A DNA stretch of 64,000 nucleotides from Gavia stellata (taxonomy: Eukaryota > Chordata > Aves > Gaviiformes > Gaviidae). Where the stretch lies: the NCBI RefSeq assembly GCF_030936135.1, contig NC_082618.1, positions 7,103,034-7,167,033 on the forward strand. The letters run 5' to 3'. Each line of letters begins with the position of its first letter. Positions within the stretch are counted from its first letter, which is position 1. Of this stretch, positions 1-12,100 are shown piece by piece. The position numbers and the translations under genes are program-made. The notes under the pieces were generated by a model, which saw nothing but the letters and a program-made list of their open reading frames with translations, was not told where the DNA came from and did no database searches.

Positions 1-47
1 CTAAAAACCACCCAGACACAGAACAGTGATTTCTTGCACGATTTCAG

Positions 48-150
48 GTGGACCATTTGTGCTCGTGTTACCCAAAAAGGCCAGATCCGCACGTGGAGCA
101 ACTCCCGTGGTGAAGGAAAGCTCTTCTCTATAGAGCTAGTTGATGAAAGC
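48..150 (+). CDS. RPA1: RPA1 exon: middle of DNA-binding domain A
   Basis: The acceptor AG is at 46-47 and the donor GTAAGT starts at 151. The first base completes a codon begun in an exon outside the window, and 34 codons follow, starting WTICARV. It contains the [11 protein letters not shown] stretch, whose Arg and Trp correspond to human R210 and W212 in the ssDNA-binding groove. Confidence 0.96.
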
Positions 151-3100
151 GTAAGTGTTATATGTTGAGAAAAAGATAATGTAAGCCAGATGCTGATGAA
201 CTCTTCATAAAGACAGAATAGAGGAAATAAAGTGTATTATAGGAAATGTTTTTTTTATTACGACTGAAGCTTGTATTCCTGTATTCATTAAGTTGAGCGT
301 CAACGACCCAGTTTTTATCCAGAATGAAGTCTTAAATGTATGGCATTACTGATTATTTTTCATCAAAGTCTATAGTGTGTGACTAAATTTTTGCAGCTTC
401 AAAATATAGCTGTTTATGGAAACTGACAACCTAATACTTAGGTTTGTGGTTGTTTCCTGCAGATTGAGAATGAGGTCTCATCCTTGCCTGTATACATGTT
501 ACAAAACAGGGAGTGAGAGGAGCATTGCCTCCAAGTTATAAGCTTTCATTTTCATGAGGAAATCGAAGTACAAATTATTGTAACACTAGGAAATTTCATC
601 TGTGGTTTGTTTGGGAAATGGTATCTGGTTAATCTAACTAAACTTGCAGTTTGTCAAACCTCTTATCAAATTACAGCCTTCTGTCGTGAAAACAAACAAG
701 ATTCTGCTAGATTGTTTAGTATAAAATGTGAGGTTAATAATGTAACGTGTTGTCATCAGCCATTTGTTTTCTCCACATACAGTCTGTATTCAAATGTTTT
801 GAAAAAACAATATTTATTTCTAGTGAGTTTATAATTGTTATTAATTCTTACTTAAAGACTTGACACGTATGAGCAGGAGGTATCACAATATACTGTGTGC
901 TAATTTGTGGAGCTGCATGATCTATTTGTGGTTTTTTTTTTTTTTTGCATGTAATGGCAATTAATGCCAGTTTTATGAGTACCTTTTCAGAGGTATGTAT
1001 ATATGATATGTAGGTCTTATGCATTTCTTTCTGAAGCTCTAAGTATACTAATGAGACTTGAATATGAGAATTGATGGTCAGGTGTAGAATATGTCATTTT
1101 AGCTGTAACTACAAATGTGAGGAGAATGTTGTTTGTTTCTCACATGCCTGGAGCTAGCCTGGCAGACCACGCTGTGTCTGTAGAACTGATGCCACTTAAC
1201 ATTGCAAAGATTTCTTTTTATTTTTTTTCATGCCGAATTTCAGTTCTGACCAGCTCTCCTATTTTCCTGCAGGGTGAGATTAGAGCTACTGCATTCAATG
1301 ATCAAGCAGACAAGTTCTTTCCACTCATTGAATTGAACAAGGTATGGTAGCATTGTGCTTTCATAGACTGACATGAGCTAGAAAAGAAGAACTTCAGCAT
1401 AGCAAGGATTTTTAAAGGTGAACACAATCTATTTTCTCTGTCCGACTTCTGATAATATCCGCTGTTTCATTGCTTTCTCCTGTAGGTATATTATTTTACC
1501 AAAGGCAATTTGAAGACTGCTAACAAGCAATATACAGCTGTTAAGAATGACTATGAGATTACATTCACTAATGAGACTTCAGTTGTGCCCTGTGATGATG
1601 CCCAGCATCTTCCATCTGTTCAGTTTGAGTTTGTATCCATCTCTGACTTGGAGAACACACCCAAAGACTCAATTGTTGGTCAGTCTAAGTAGCAAAATGG
1701 CAAGCTCTAAAACTTTGAAGTTTTACTTTTGTGTCCTGAATACCGGGGAGGCAGTGAGCAGACAATGCTTTGAGTGTTGTGATCTCTTACATGAAGTTAT
1801 CCAGTGATGATTGCCCTTAAAATACCTTATTGTACCTTATTGTACTATGACCATTGTTTTCCACGGAAAAGGGCTGAAAGAAAAATGTCCTTGCTCAGCA
1901 CGTGTGCATTTCATACCTTCCATGGTCTTGCTTTCTTTCACTATCTAATTATCTCTGTAGTGATTTTGGCATAATTCATTGCATCCAAGTCCAAGTTGCA
2001 TGACTGTTTTGGCTTGCTTTGTGAAGTATTGGAGGTTTGTTTTTCTGTAATTTGTTGGGCAGAGTACTCCAGAAAAATCAGAGGCTTGGATGGGGGCGAG
2101 GGTTCTCAGGTTTCACAGGCACAAGATGCCTGTGATTCAGAGGCATTCAGCTAGGAATTTTAAAGGTAGATCTATAATACTAAAAATGGTATATTTTTAG
2201 TGAGTGCAAAGGGGATTGTATTAGCACTTACTACCCAAACATGCAGATTTGTTTAAGTTGCAACTTATGGTTGCAGAGCTACAGTGAAGACACTAGCCAG
2301 CTGCTGCTTTGTGTTACAGTCGCTTTGAAACGCCTTGTTTGAGAGACTTGTACTTAAACAGCAAGTGTGTGTGTGTGTGTGTTACAGGATCAGGGCTGAA
2401 GTCCTTTGACAGATAGGAAAAGATAGTACAATGCCTTGATCTCACTAATGTGGTGAGGCTTGCATTCATGAATATCTTAATGAATTCATCAACAAAATTA
2501 AAGCACTGAAGAGTTCTGTAGTGGAGCATTCCTCCCATAATACACTTAATTTCCATATCAGATTTGATTTGAATAGGGAGCTACGATACAAGGTAAAAAT
2601 CTGACACTAGGTTTGAATTCTTCTCTTGTGATCTTGTATTCCCCAATTGTGACCCTTGAGTAACTCTAAATTGTAACTTTTTCAGATGTAATTGGAATTT
2701 GTAAGAGCTATGAAGATGTCACTAAAATTACAGTGAAAGCTAACAATAGGGAGGTATCGAAGAGGAACGTGCATCTGATAGATACATCAGGGAAACTGGT
2801 GACAGCTACGCTGTGGGGAAATGAGGTATGTGCTCTCTCACCTGTTCTTAAGCAAAGGTTTCTTTGTGTAGGATGATGAAATGAGTGTGCTGTTGTCATC
2901 CAAGATGGGCATGGCACTGAGACAGAGTCCTGGGTGTTTAAGGATCAGGGGCAGAGAGAAGGTGAAAGACTGTCTGGTTTCATTCAGGTGTGATGTTCTT
3001 AACCTTTCTCTGACAAACTGCTGACATGATCTGACTAATGTGTTCTGAACAACTGCAGACATTATATCTCAAGCCCAAAGACTGAAGACAACAGGCTTCT

Positions 3101-6100
3101 AGTTTAGGAAAGGATATGAATTGCAGTTTCATTATGGAAAAGCCCGGTGGCTACGGCCGTCTCATTTGAGATAAGTTTTATTCGTAGGGTGGGATACATG
3201 TTACCCTGCATAAATTGCTACTTAACTAGGGGTTTGAGAGGCTGTACCTCAGACAAGGAGTTTAAAGCATCAGAGCCATGGAATTGAAAGTTTGAGTAGT
3301 TGCAGTAAACTGCTTCTTTATCCTTTTAACAGGCTAGTTTGTTTTCCAGCGGTGTTGTAGATACTTAGGGATTTATGTTCAGTCTATAAAATGGGAGTGA
3401 TCCTGCCAGGTTGACAGTGATGCTTTATGGCTAAATGATCAAGTGTACTGATACTGTAGGTAGGTAAACACCGCTAACCGTCTGCTGATATAAATGAAGG
3501 TAACTGAAGTTCAGTATCACAAAGTTTTGAGGTTGAACAGGGTTGTTACAGGAGAGGCTACTGATAATCAATTCCTGGCAAAACTCTTCCAACAGAGATC
3601 AGGGTCTGCACTTTACAAAGTTAAATCTGTTTGCTTGCTTGTAGAACAGAGACAACAAGCATTGAGGGGAAGTGACGTATGGCTTGCAGCTGGCACAGTT
3701 AGGGTTAGAATCTGTATCTCTCTTATAACAGTCATTACCCTAACTGCTGGGATACGTTTTGTGTTCTTTTTGCATCTCATGGGTATAGTGAATGTTACTA
3801 CTAAGTCCAGCTCGTTTGTAATGTTTAAGTACGTGATCCTCCCCTTGCTTGCTAAGTGGTTTGGGGTCCAGAAAATCTATACCTTTCAAAACCTCTCTCA
3901 TGCCAAGAGGTTCTCTGTTAGTGTCAGACTTTACTTGGATAACAAACTGATGCCAATTGAATAGCATTAAAGCAGCTTTATGAGATTAAAAACAGAAAAT
4001 GGAAAGTCGAGAAAAAGTGTTTGGTCAGCATACCTACATTTCTACTTTTTAAGTTATAGTGGAATAGACATGATTGGCTCAATCAAGCCGAGTGAGTTGT
4101 TTCATCCCCTGAAGAGTCTAATCTGACCAAATAATTTCTCCTGTTTGGAGAAACCTCCATTCCCATAACCCATCTCCCTTTCTAAAATCCTTGTGTAAAT
4201 CACCTAATGGAGGGGACCAATCCTCTTTTTCCAAACCAGTGGTGTGACCTTAAGGGTTCTCTGGTTCCCCGGGAAAAGGGGTGTTAGGATTACAGCTTTA
4301 ATTGTTAGCTGCCTTTTCTTAAACTCCTAATGATATAATTTAAAACCTTACCTTCTAAATACAGTAAGATTGTTTTGATTCAGATTGGTCTCTTGTTGTG
4401 ATCTATGAATTATGACCGCAAGTTCAGTACCTTTACTGTAGCGTGCTACTAATGTTTTCTATCTTTTCACACATGCAGGCTGAACAGTTTGACGGTTCTA
4501 GACAACCTGTGATAGCCATCAAAGGAGCCCGAGTCTCTGATTTTGGTGGTAGAAGCCTGTCTGTCCTGTCCTCAAGTACAGTTGTCATCAACCCTGATAG
4601 CCCAGAGGCTTTTAAGCTCCGAGGATGGTATGAGTGTGTGTTTATGTTGATTCATTCCAGCCTGCTGCGGAGTATTTGTTTTATTCTGTTTCTCAGTACT
4701 TGAGTAGTCTGTATAGTACTGAAGAAAGGTAGCAGAAGATATGGGTTCCAGGATTATAGAAACTCCTCTTCGTTGAAAGCACTAGAGCCTGAAAGGCTGT
4801 CCGTTTTAAGTTGTTCAATTCAAAAACTTATCATTCCATGACAGACCTTGAAAAATTGAAATAGGAGTAGTGCATGCTGACCCAAAGCCTTGGAAGGCAG
4901 CATGAAATCAGACTTGACCAGCTCTACTTTCTGAGGCATTATCTGAGAGAACAAAATTTTTTTTTCACAGGCGTTTTCCATTGTGTGGAATCTGATATGC
5001 ACTCTGTTAGTATGGACTGGAGGAACTATATTGACTTCTTCCATGTCTATTCTTTACCAGATATTTTTCAGATAGCAAAATAACATTTTTTTATTGCTGA
5101 CAGGAAAACAAAGTGATTTCTTGGTGGCTCATTGCTGCTGCTGTAGGTACTTGCTAAATTGTCTGCTATAACTACTAATATGGTGAGATGTGGCTTATGT
5201 ACAAATAGGGTTAAGTGCCGGCAGCATCAGATGCGCGAATCCTGGGTCTTCAGGTTCTAGTTAAATCACCCAAACATGGATAAGATATAATGGCGTTCTC
5301 CATTTGTCATTGAGCTGTGCTCTCCCATACTTCAGAGGGTTGTTGAAAATAAAATTGATTGTGGGTCTTCGCTATTACTGTCACACTTTTAATTAAAGCA
5401 CACTTTCTGAGTCTTGTTGGTGTGTTTCTCAAATCACAAAAAAGACCAGAATTGGATGGCAGTACAACCTTTTGCTGAAAAGCAGTGCTTTCTTATTTTA
5501 ACAGAGGAAGCATAATCTGTTCAATGCTATTTGCTTTTTCTTCCAAAGCAGCTGTGAATATAATGGTACCATGTAATTTAATTTTAATTGTGGAAATATC
5601 TTGATGCCCTTAAATCTTGTTATCTGACTGCCTTTAAGAAGCATGCAGTGCGTGGTTTGACCACTAGCTGGCAAACAAATTGCAATTATATAGAACAAAG
5701 CTGTCCTCCTTTTGTGGGTTTATAAAATACTGCGCTAATTAAGTTGGACTATTAACTTATTCTGAAATGCTATTTTTGTTTGCAATATACACAAATTACT
5801 GTAATTGTTTCCTTTGCAATCATTGATTAAAAAATCCCTCATGTATTAAGTACGTGAAACTCAATGTAAGCTTTTGATAAGTCTGTATGGCCTGCTGTCC
5901 AAAAATAGAAGGGCATCTTTCTGGTTCCAGGTTTGACTCTGAGGGGCAGCTTCTGGAATGTGCCTCAATCTCTGATGTGAGAGGTGGGCCAGCTTCTGGG
6001 GCGAGTACCAATTGGAAAACTTTGTTTGAAGCCAAATCTGAGAACTTGGGACAAGGAGATAAGGTAAAACATGGCCACTGAGTACAAGCCTTGTGTATTG

Positions 6101-9100
6101 GGAAAAAACCAAAAAGCTAGACTTTATGCAGGCGTCCTGCTTATTGAAGTAGTCCAATTGTTGAGCAGTATTTTCTTACTCTGTCAGAATTTATGCTGTT
6201 AAATAACTTTTTTCAAATTAATTCAAGCTTATTGCTGATATTGCAATATGATACTAAGTTTGCAAGAGGATTCTAAGCCTTGTATGAATGGGGGGGTAGT
6301 TCACCCCAAAGATGTTTATATAAATAGCACAAAGTGTTCGAGGAGAAACAGGTGCATTAGGAGGAAGTGGTTTCCAAGGGTGCACACTTGGTCAATAGAA
6401 AAGCTAGGAATAAAACCTAGGTCTCTGGCATTCCAGTCCAGTAATGTCTCTAGGCTTATACTGCTTCTTGACTTATTTTTAAGTTATTTTTTTTCAAACT
6501 TAAGTGCTAAGCCATTCAGGATATGCAAGAACTTCTATCTAAGGAAAAAAACTTTGCCTGTAATTCAGGTATTTTCTGTGAGATTTTTTGCACATGCTTC
6601 TTAAGCAGCCTGTGTTTATCTGTTGGAAGACTTGATCGTGGTCTTAAACCATTAGGATGATTATTTTAGTATGGTGAGTGGGTATTTTGTTCTGTAGGCT
6701 ATAGTTTAATCAAATGCTTATCTGTAATACTACACAGTAGGCTTTCTGGTTTTTGTATTGGCTCCCAAAAGAAGCATAGGAAAGTGCAGAATCTTAATCC
6801 TGTGAAAAAGTGAAGATTTGAACAGACACAATGGAGAAGCAAATATGCTTTATCTAAAAAAAAAGACCTAGCAATTGGAGTTTCCTGCAATGGAAACACA
6901 AAATAATCTTGCTGTAGGGGCTTTATTTAACATAATGGAAGCCTGAAAATGATTGCAATAGAGGGGTTGATTTACAGGTTCCCAATAATCCATAGCTGTT
7001 AAGCTTTCTAATCCTGAATATCCAAGTATGGGTGCCTTGCTTTATAGTTAATTCAGAATTGGAAAACATTGAGTATTTTGAGGCTAATGTTGCACACTCG
7101 CTCTCCTAGGCGGATTATTTTAGCTGTGTGGGCACAGTCGTACATCTGCGCAAAGAGAACTGTATGTACCAGGCATGTCCCTCTCAGGATTGCAATAAGA
7201 AAGTCATAGACCAACAAAATGGACTGTATCGTTGTGAAAAGTGCGATCGTGAATTCCCCAACTTCAAGTACCGCATGATGCTTCTGGTAAGTAAATGGAT
7301 TAGAGGAGACTGTGTTTCTTGCTGTTTTCCTTGTACCATCCAAATAGAAATTTTTCAAGAGAATGGGGTGTTAGAGCGCTGTTTGTCTATCTGTGGTGCC
7401 TGTGGGTTAGAGGATATTTAAATGGCTTGTATGCTGTACCTGAGTGAGGAATGTTTCATTGAGCTGATTAGCAGTTTGTTTTCCTAGTGCTCCAATTAAA
7501 AGCTTTTCTCTTTGCCAAAAAGTTGATGCTAGCTCAGTTGATTCTGGTTTCCAAGTGTACTATGCAGTGCAGGGTACAGATGGCCTACGCCTCTTCAGTA
7601 GTGAAGATAAACTGAAGTAAAATGGCATTTCTGGAGAGCGGTAATTGCACTTTTACAGCTGCTACCTATATTTAGTACATTTTTTTGGGCAGGTATTGTT
7701 CTGTCTCATGCTTTAATGGAGCCTGCTTCAGAAAGTTGTCTGGGGATTATTATTGTGATGCCCACTTACACCACAAGCATTGAACCTTCTTCTGTTTTAC
7801 ATTATAAATTAGAGTTGTATCTGCTTCTTAGAAATGCTGTGCCAGGTGGGCATGCAGAGAGAAGGGAGCTATCCCTGCAGTCTCACTAAAACACAAACTG
7901 CTTCTGAATAATTGCTAGCAGATAACTTCTAGGAATGCATGAACTACTCTACATAGCAGAATCATTCTCATAGAATATAAAGGGAATACTGAGGGTACAA
8001 TCAAGTCCTTCAGAACAGTGTGTCTCCTATTTTCCCATTCCTAATTGTCAAAGCAGCCACGAAATGCATGTGAGGCTAGTACTTGATCTTTTTACTGCTC
8101 TGTCTTGTCCTTGAATGTTTTGATAGTTTCCTCATAACATAGTATTACATGTGTTTATGCTCAAGTGCTCAGGTATGTACAAAGTCAATGCAGTTTGCAG
8201 TCTCCCTGGTATCCCCCTTGGTGGTTGTTGTTCTGGGCTCCCTGTTCTTGCTTACAGCTCATCAGCGACAGCAGAACAGAGCTGAATATCTAGCAGTGTG
8301 TACCACTGCGATCTTGGTGGCCTTTTCCTGTGACACAATGTACTGTCGATATTAACTTGCCTTAAGTTACTGTGACATTGTATGGACCTTAAGAAAAAAG
8401 AAAAAAAAAAAAAAAGGCAGTAAGTCACTGCCTTCCACCCTCAGTGATGGCAAGTACCTATGGTGCATAGGGCTCTGATAGTTACTGGAAATTTAAAACC
8501 CTCTATAGCTGTGAAATAAATTTTTCTCTTGTACTGTCTTCTGTCTTCCTTGAGGAATAGGCAACTGGATGAAATAACTTTTTGGTTTTTTGTTGGTTTT
8601 TTAGGTGACCATTGCAGACTGTCTAGAGTATCAGTGGGTGACTTGTTTCCAAGAATCAGCAGAATTCATTCTTGGGCAAAATGCAGCTTTCCTGGGAGAA
8701 CTGAAGGAAAAGGTCAGTCAATTAGCTTATTGTATTTTTAGTAAATGTCTAAAAGTTGAACTATGTTTCACACATCTTGTTGTTGGGCTGCCCTTGAATT
8801 TCTTGCCTGTTTTTTTGATCCTCCTGCTAAGGAAATATTCTTGTAATGTTGACTTAGAAGGCAGTTTGGAGAAAGATGTAAGGTACATGTGGAACACTAG
8901 TGCTGATCCATCAGAGAGCACGATCTCATCCCTGTGTGCACATGTATAGCGCTCCTAAGACAGCAGAGGTGGCAAAGGGTTATGTCCCTGTAGTTGCTGT
9001 GGAAATTAACAGCATTATTAAAACAAATACAAAAGTGCCATATGAAAGAAAGGGATATTCTACTTCATTTGACAAGAATTTGATCTTGCCCGTTCTCTGG

Positions 9101-12100
9101 GTAATAGGCCAGCTCAGGGCTTGGCAGCCCAAGATTGTTCTCCAGATGTTGGACTTCGTTATCTTTTACAAGTTCACAAATCATTGCTTCTCCCTAGTCT
9201 GAAGTTCTTGGCAGAGACTTGTTTACTCTCCTCAGGATTATTTTCCACGGGCCATCTGCCTGGAGAACAGAGATTTGCCTGGTTTCCCCCATAGTTTGCT
9301 CCCACAGTCAGTCTGTCTACCTCTGAGTTCTTTTGGCTGTTCAAAGCTGGAGATCAGCCTGTCCTTATCACCTGGACCTCAAGAGACAGCTGATTACTTG
9401 GCGATAGTACTACAGCTTTAACACACGTTGACCCCAATAGAAAGGACAGGCTGTTTTATCATTGTACCTAGATTGGAAGAATCTGCAAAAAGACCGTTTT
9501 AGCCATGAATGATAAAAACATTATCTCTGTGTTCCAAAAACTTGTTTACAAAACCAGAAAGTTCCAGAACACTTTGTATGTATCTTTGTAAGTAGGCAGG
9601 AAGCTTTTTGAACTAATGTGTGTTAGCTCACTTCTGAAGGCTCTTTTTTTCCCACCAAATATCATCAGAAACTTTGTGGGTCATATGAAAACCATGACTT
9701 GTAAAATGGGTCATTGGCAGAGATGCTTAAGTGATCATTCTTTGACAGATTAGAACAGTTCTTAAGGTTGTAAGTCATTAAACACTAACAGACAGTATTT
9801 TCTTCCCCTTTGTCACTATAAGCTTCTCTGCTGCATTTTCCTTTCTTCCAGCCAAAATAATCTTTTCCTGGTTTTTAGTTGTCTGCTATATAAAATCTGT
9901 GTGGTTTTGTTTGTTTATTTTTAAATGATGATATGGAAAGCATAATGAGTTCTTGAATTGCATATGAGCATTGCTGTGCTCCTAGGCTAAGGCTGGTTGA
10001 TACTAGGGCTCCATAGATATACCAGTTGGTGGTTAACCTGTTGCTTGGCTGTGGGAGGGAAATGAAGCAGGAGGGATTGTTGAGGCTGTAGTCCTGGTTG
10101 TTCTGAGACCCTGTAGTAGGCCTCATGTAGTAGGCAAAGCAGGGCTATTTTCCTGTAATTTACATAAAGAATGGAAATTTCCTGCACTTTGGTTGTCTAA
10201 GGTAAGTGGTACAAAGCTTGTGGTTCTGGGATGCTAAGTTTTTGTGATATTATGAAGGCTGGACACCTCTATTCTGTAGGAGGATATATTGCTAGGGCAT
10301 TCTAATGAGGTGTGCTTGCACTTTTGCATTTCCATTTTCAGACATTCTTAACTTGTCAATATTTTCTTACTTCAGTCATGCTTAATGTTTGCTAGAGTTC
10401 AAACAAAATTTCTTAGTCACTTTTAATGCTGAAGAGAAATGGGTGGGGAAGGAGAGACAGCAGATCCTATGTAACAGTACAAACATGTAATGTCTTTTGA
10501 AGAGCTGCCTAATGGAAATGGCTGAGGATAGAAAATGGAACAATATGGAATGAGCCCTTGAGCGTGAATGCTTTGTGTTCCAAGAGAAATTGGTTTTGAT
10601 TTGACACTTTTATGAGCCTTTAAAAATGGTACTTGATGCACTTTCAGTAAGCTTTTCTTAGTGGTTTTTCTCTGAAGACCTGATGCAGTATCCTGTGAAG
10701 TTGCTGGGAGTCTTTCCACTGCTCACACTATGTATTGAATCCACGTACAGCCGGTGACCACGCTAAGCATAGATATGCATGCACGGTTTTTCATCTGCTT
10801 CTCCACTGTGCTTGTTACCAAAGGAGGTAATGTAGGGTAGCAGTGACTGGTATGCTAATGGCATTTTCCACTCACTAACGGTTAGCATAGTTTGTGACAG
10901 AGCTGGAAACAGAAGCCAAATGCTTTATTAAGTGAGTTTTCTTATCCTCTAATCTGTACAATGGTCAGAAGAAGGGGTTTTTAATATTCAGGAAGGCTAT
11001 GCCTAAATTTTGCAGTCTGTGAAACTAGCTACTCCTGTTCACCTTCATTTGTTGTGCTTTTCTAAACCTTAGGAGAATCACTGTGTAGTGTAAAATAGTG
11101 CTGCGCGCATTTAAAAACAGCAGATGTAACACTTGGAATATGAGTGAAACTGAGGTGGGTTCAATTCCAGATCAGATGCTCCGTCTGCTGCTGGAGTGAC
11201 TGATCAAGTCAAGTGCATCTGGTAGATAAATGCATTAATAATTACTTGTCTGTATTGTCATGGGGCTGCAGGATTTTTGTGGAATGTCAGCAAAGGTTTT
11301 TACAACTAATTTTTACAAAAATAAACTTTTTCCACAGTCTCCACAACTTGTCTGCTTCTATTCTACTGTTTTGACAAATTGTCTGTTATAAATGATGATG
11401 ATGTTTAGTGTTCATATGGTAATTAGAAGCAGCTTATGTTATAAATATGACAGAGTCTTCTAATGGTTATAAAAGCATGTTCAAAACAGGCATCCACTTT
11501 TTTATAGAACACCCTCTTAAATAGGTCTGTGTCAGGATGTGAAGGATACATACAGCCTTGGATAAGCAAAGAAACAGAATGTCAAATAAGACAATTAATA
11601 GGGAAATAGGTAACTCTGTCAGTGTTTGTGATCATAGCAGAACATCAGAATTAGCCAGTTAAGCAGCATGAGAGAATCTCGTGTAGTTTTATAGTGTTTT
11701 CATTCTGTACACTTGGTTGCAGATTTGGTGCAACTGTACGTTACTTTGTTTAGGTACCTAAAAAGTTTTCACCTTGAACTAAACTTTTTCTTAAGACCTT
11801 TAAGTTACGGTTTTGGCATCTAAAATTTGATGGAAGATTCATCTCTGCCTACATGACCCAATTAGTTCCACCGTTTTGCCAACGTCGTCAAAAGATGAGC
11901 TGTTCTGAAAGTTCGTGGTACTACTGGAAGCCTGGAGTGTCTGCAGCTAATATCTGTCTTTGTCCTTCTCACAGAACGAGCAGGCATTTGAAGAAGTGTT
12001 CCAAAATGCAAACTTCAATACGTATGAGTTCAGGATCCGAGTAAAACTGGAGACTTACAATGTAAGTATCCCTCAAAAGGCAAATAACGTAGCATGTGGC

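Noticed and set aside
3699..3709. Interstitial telomere-like TTAGGGTTAG
   Set aside because: Only one and a half units, and it falls in a stretch better explained as a decayed SINE.
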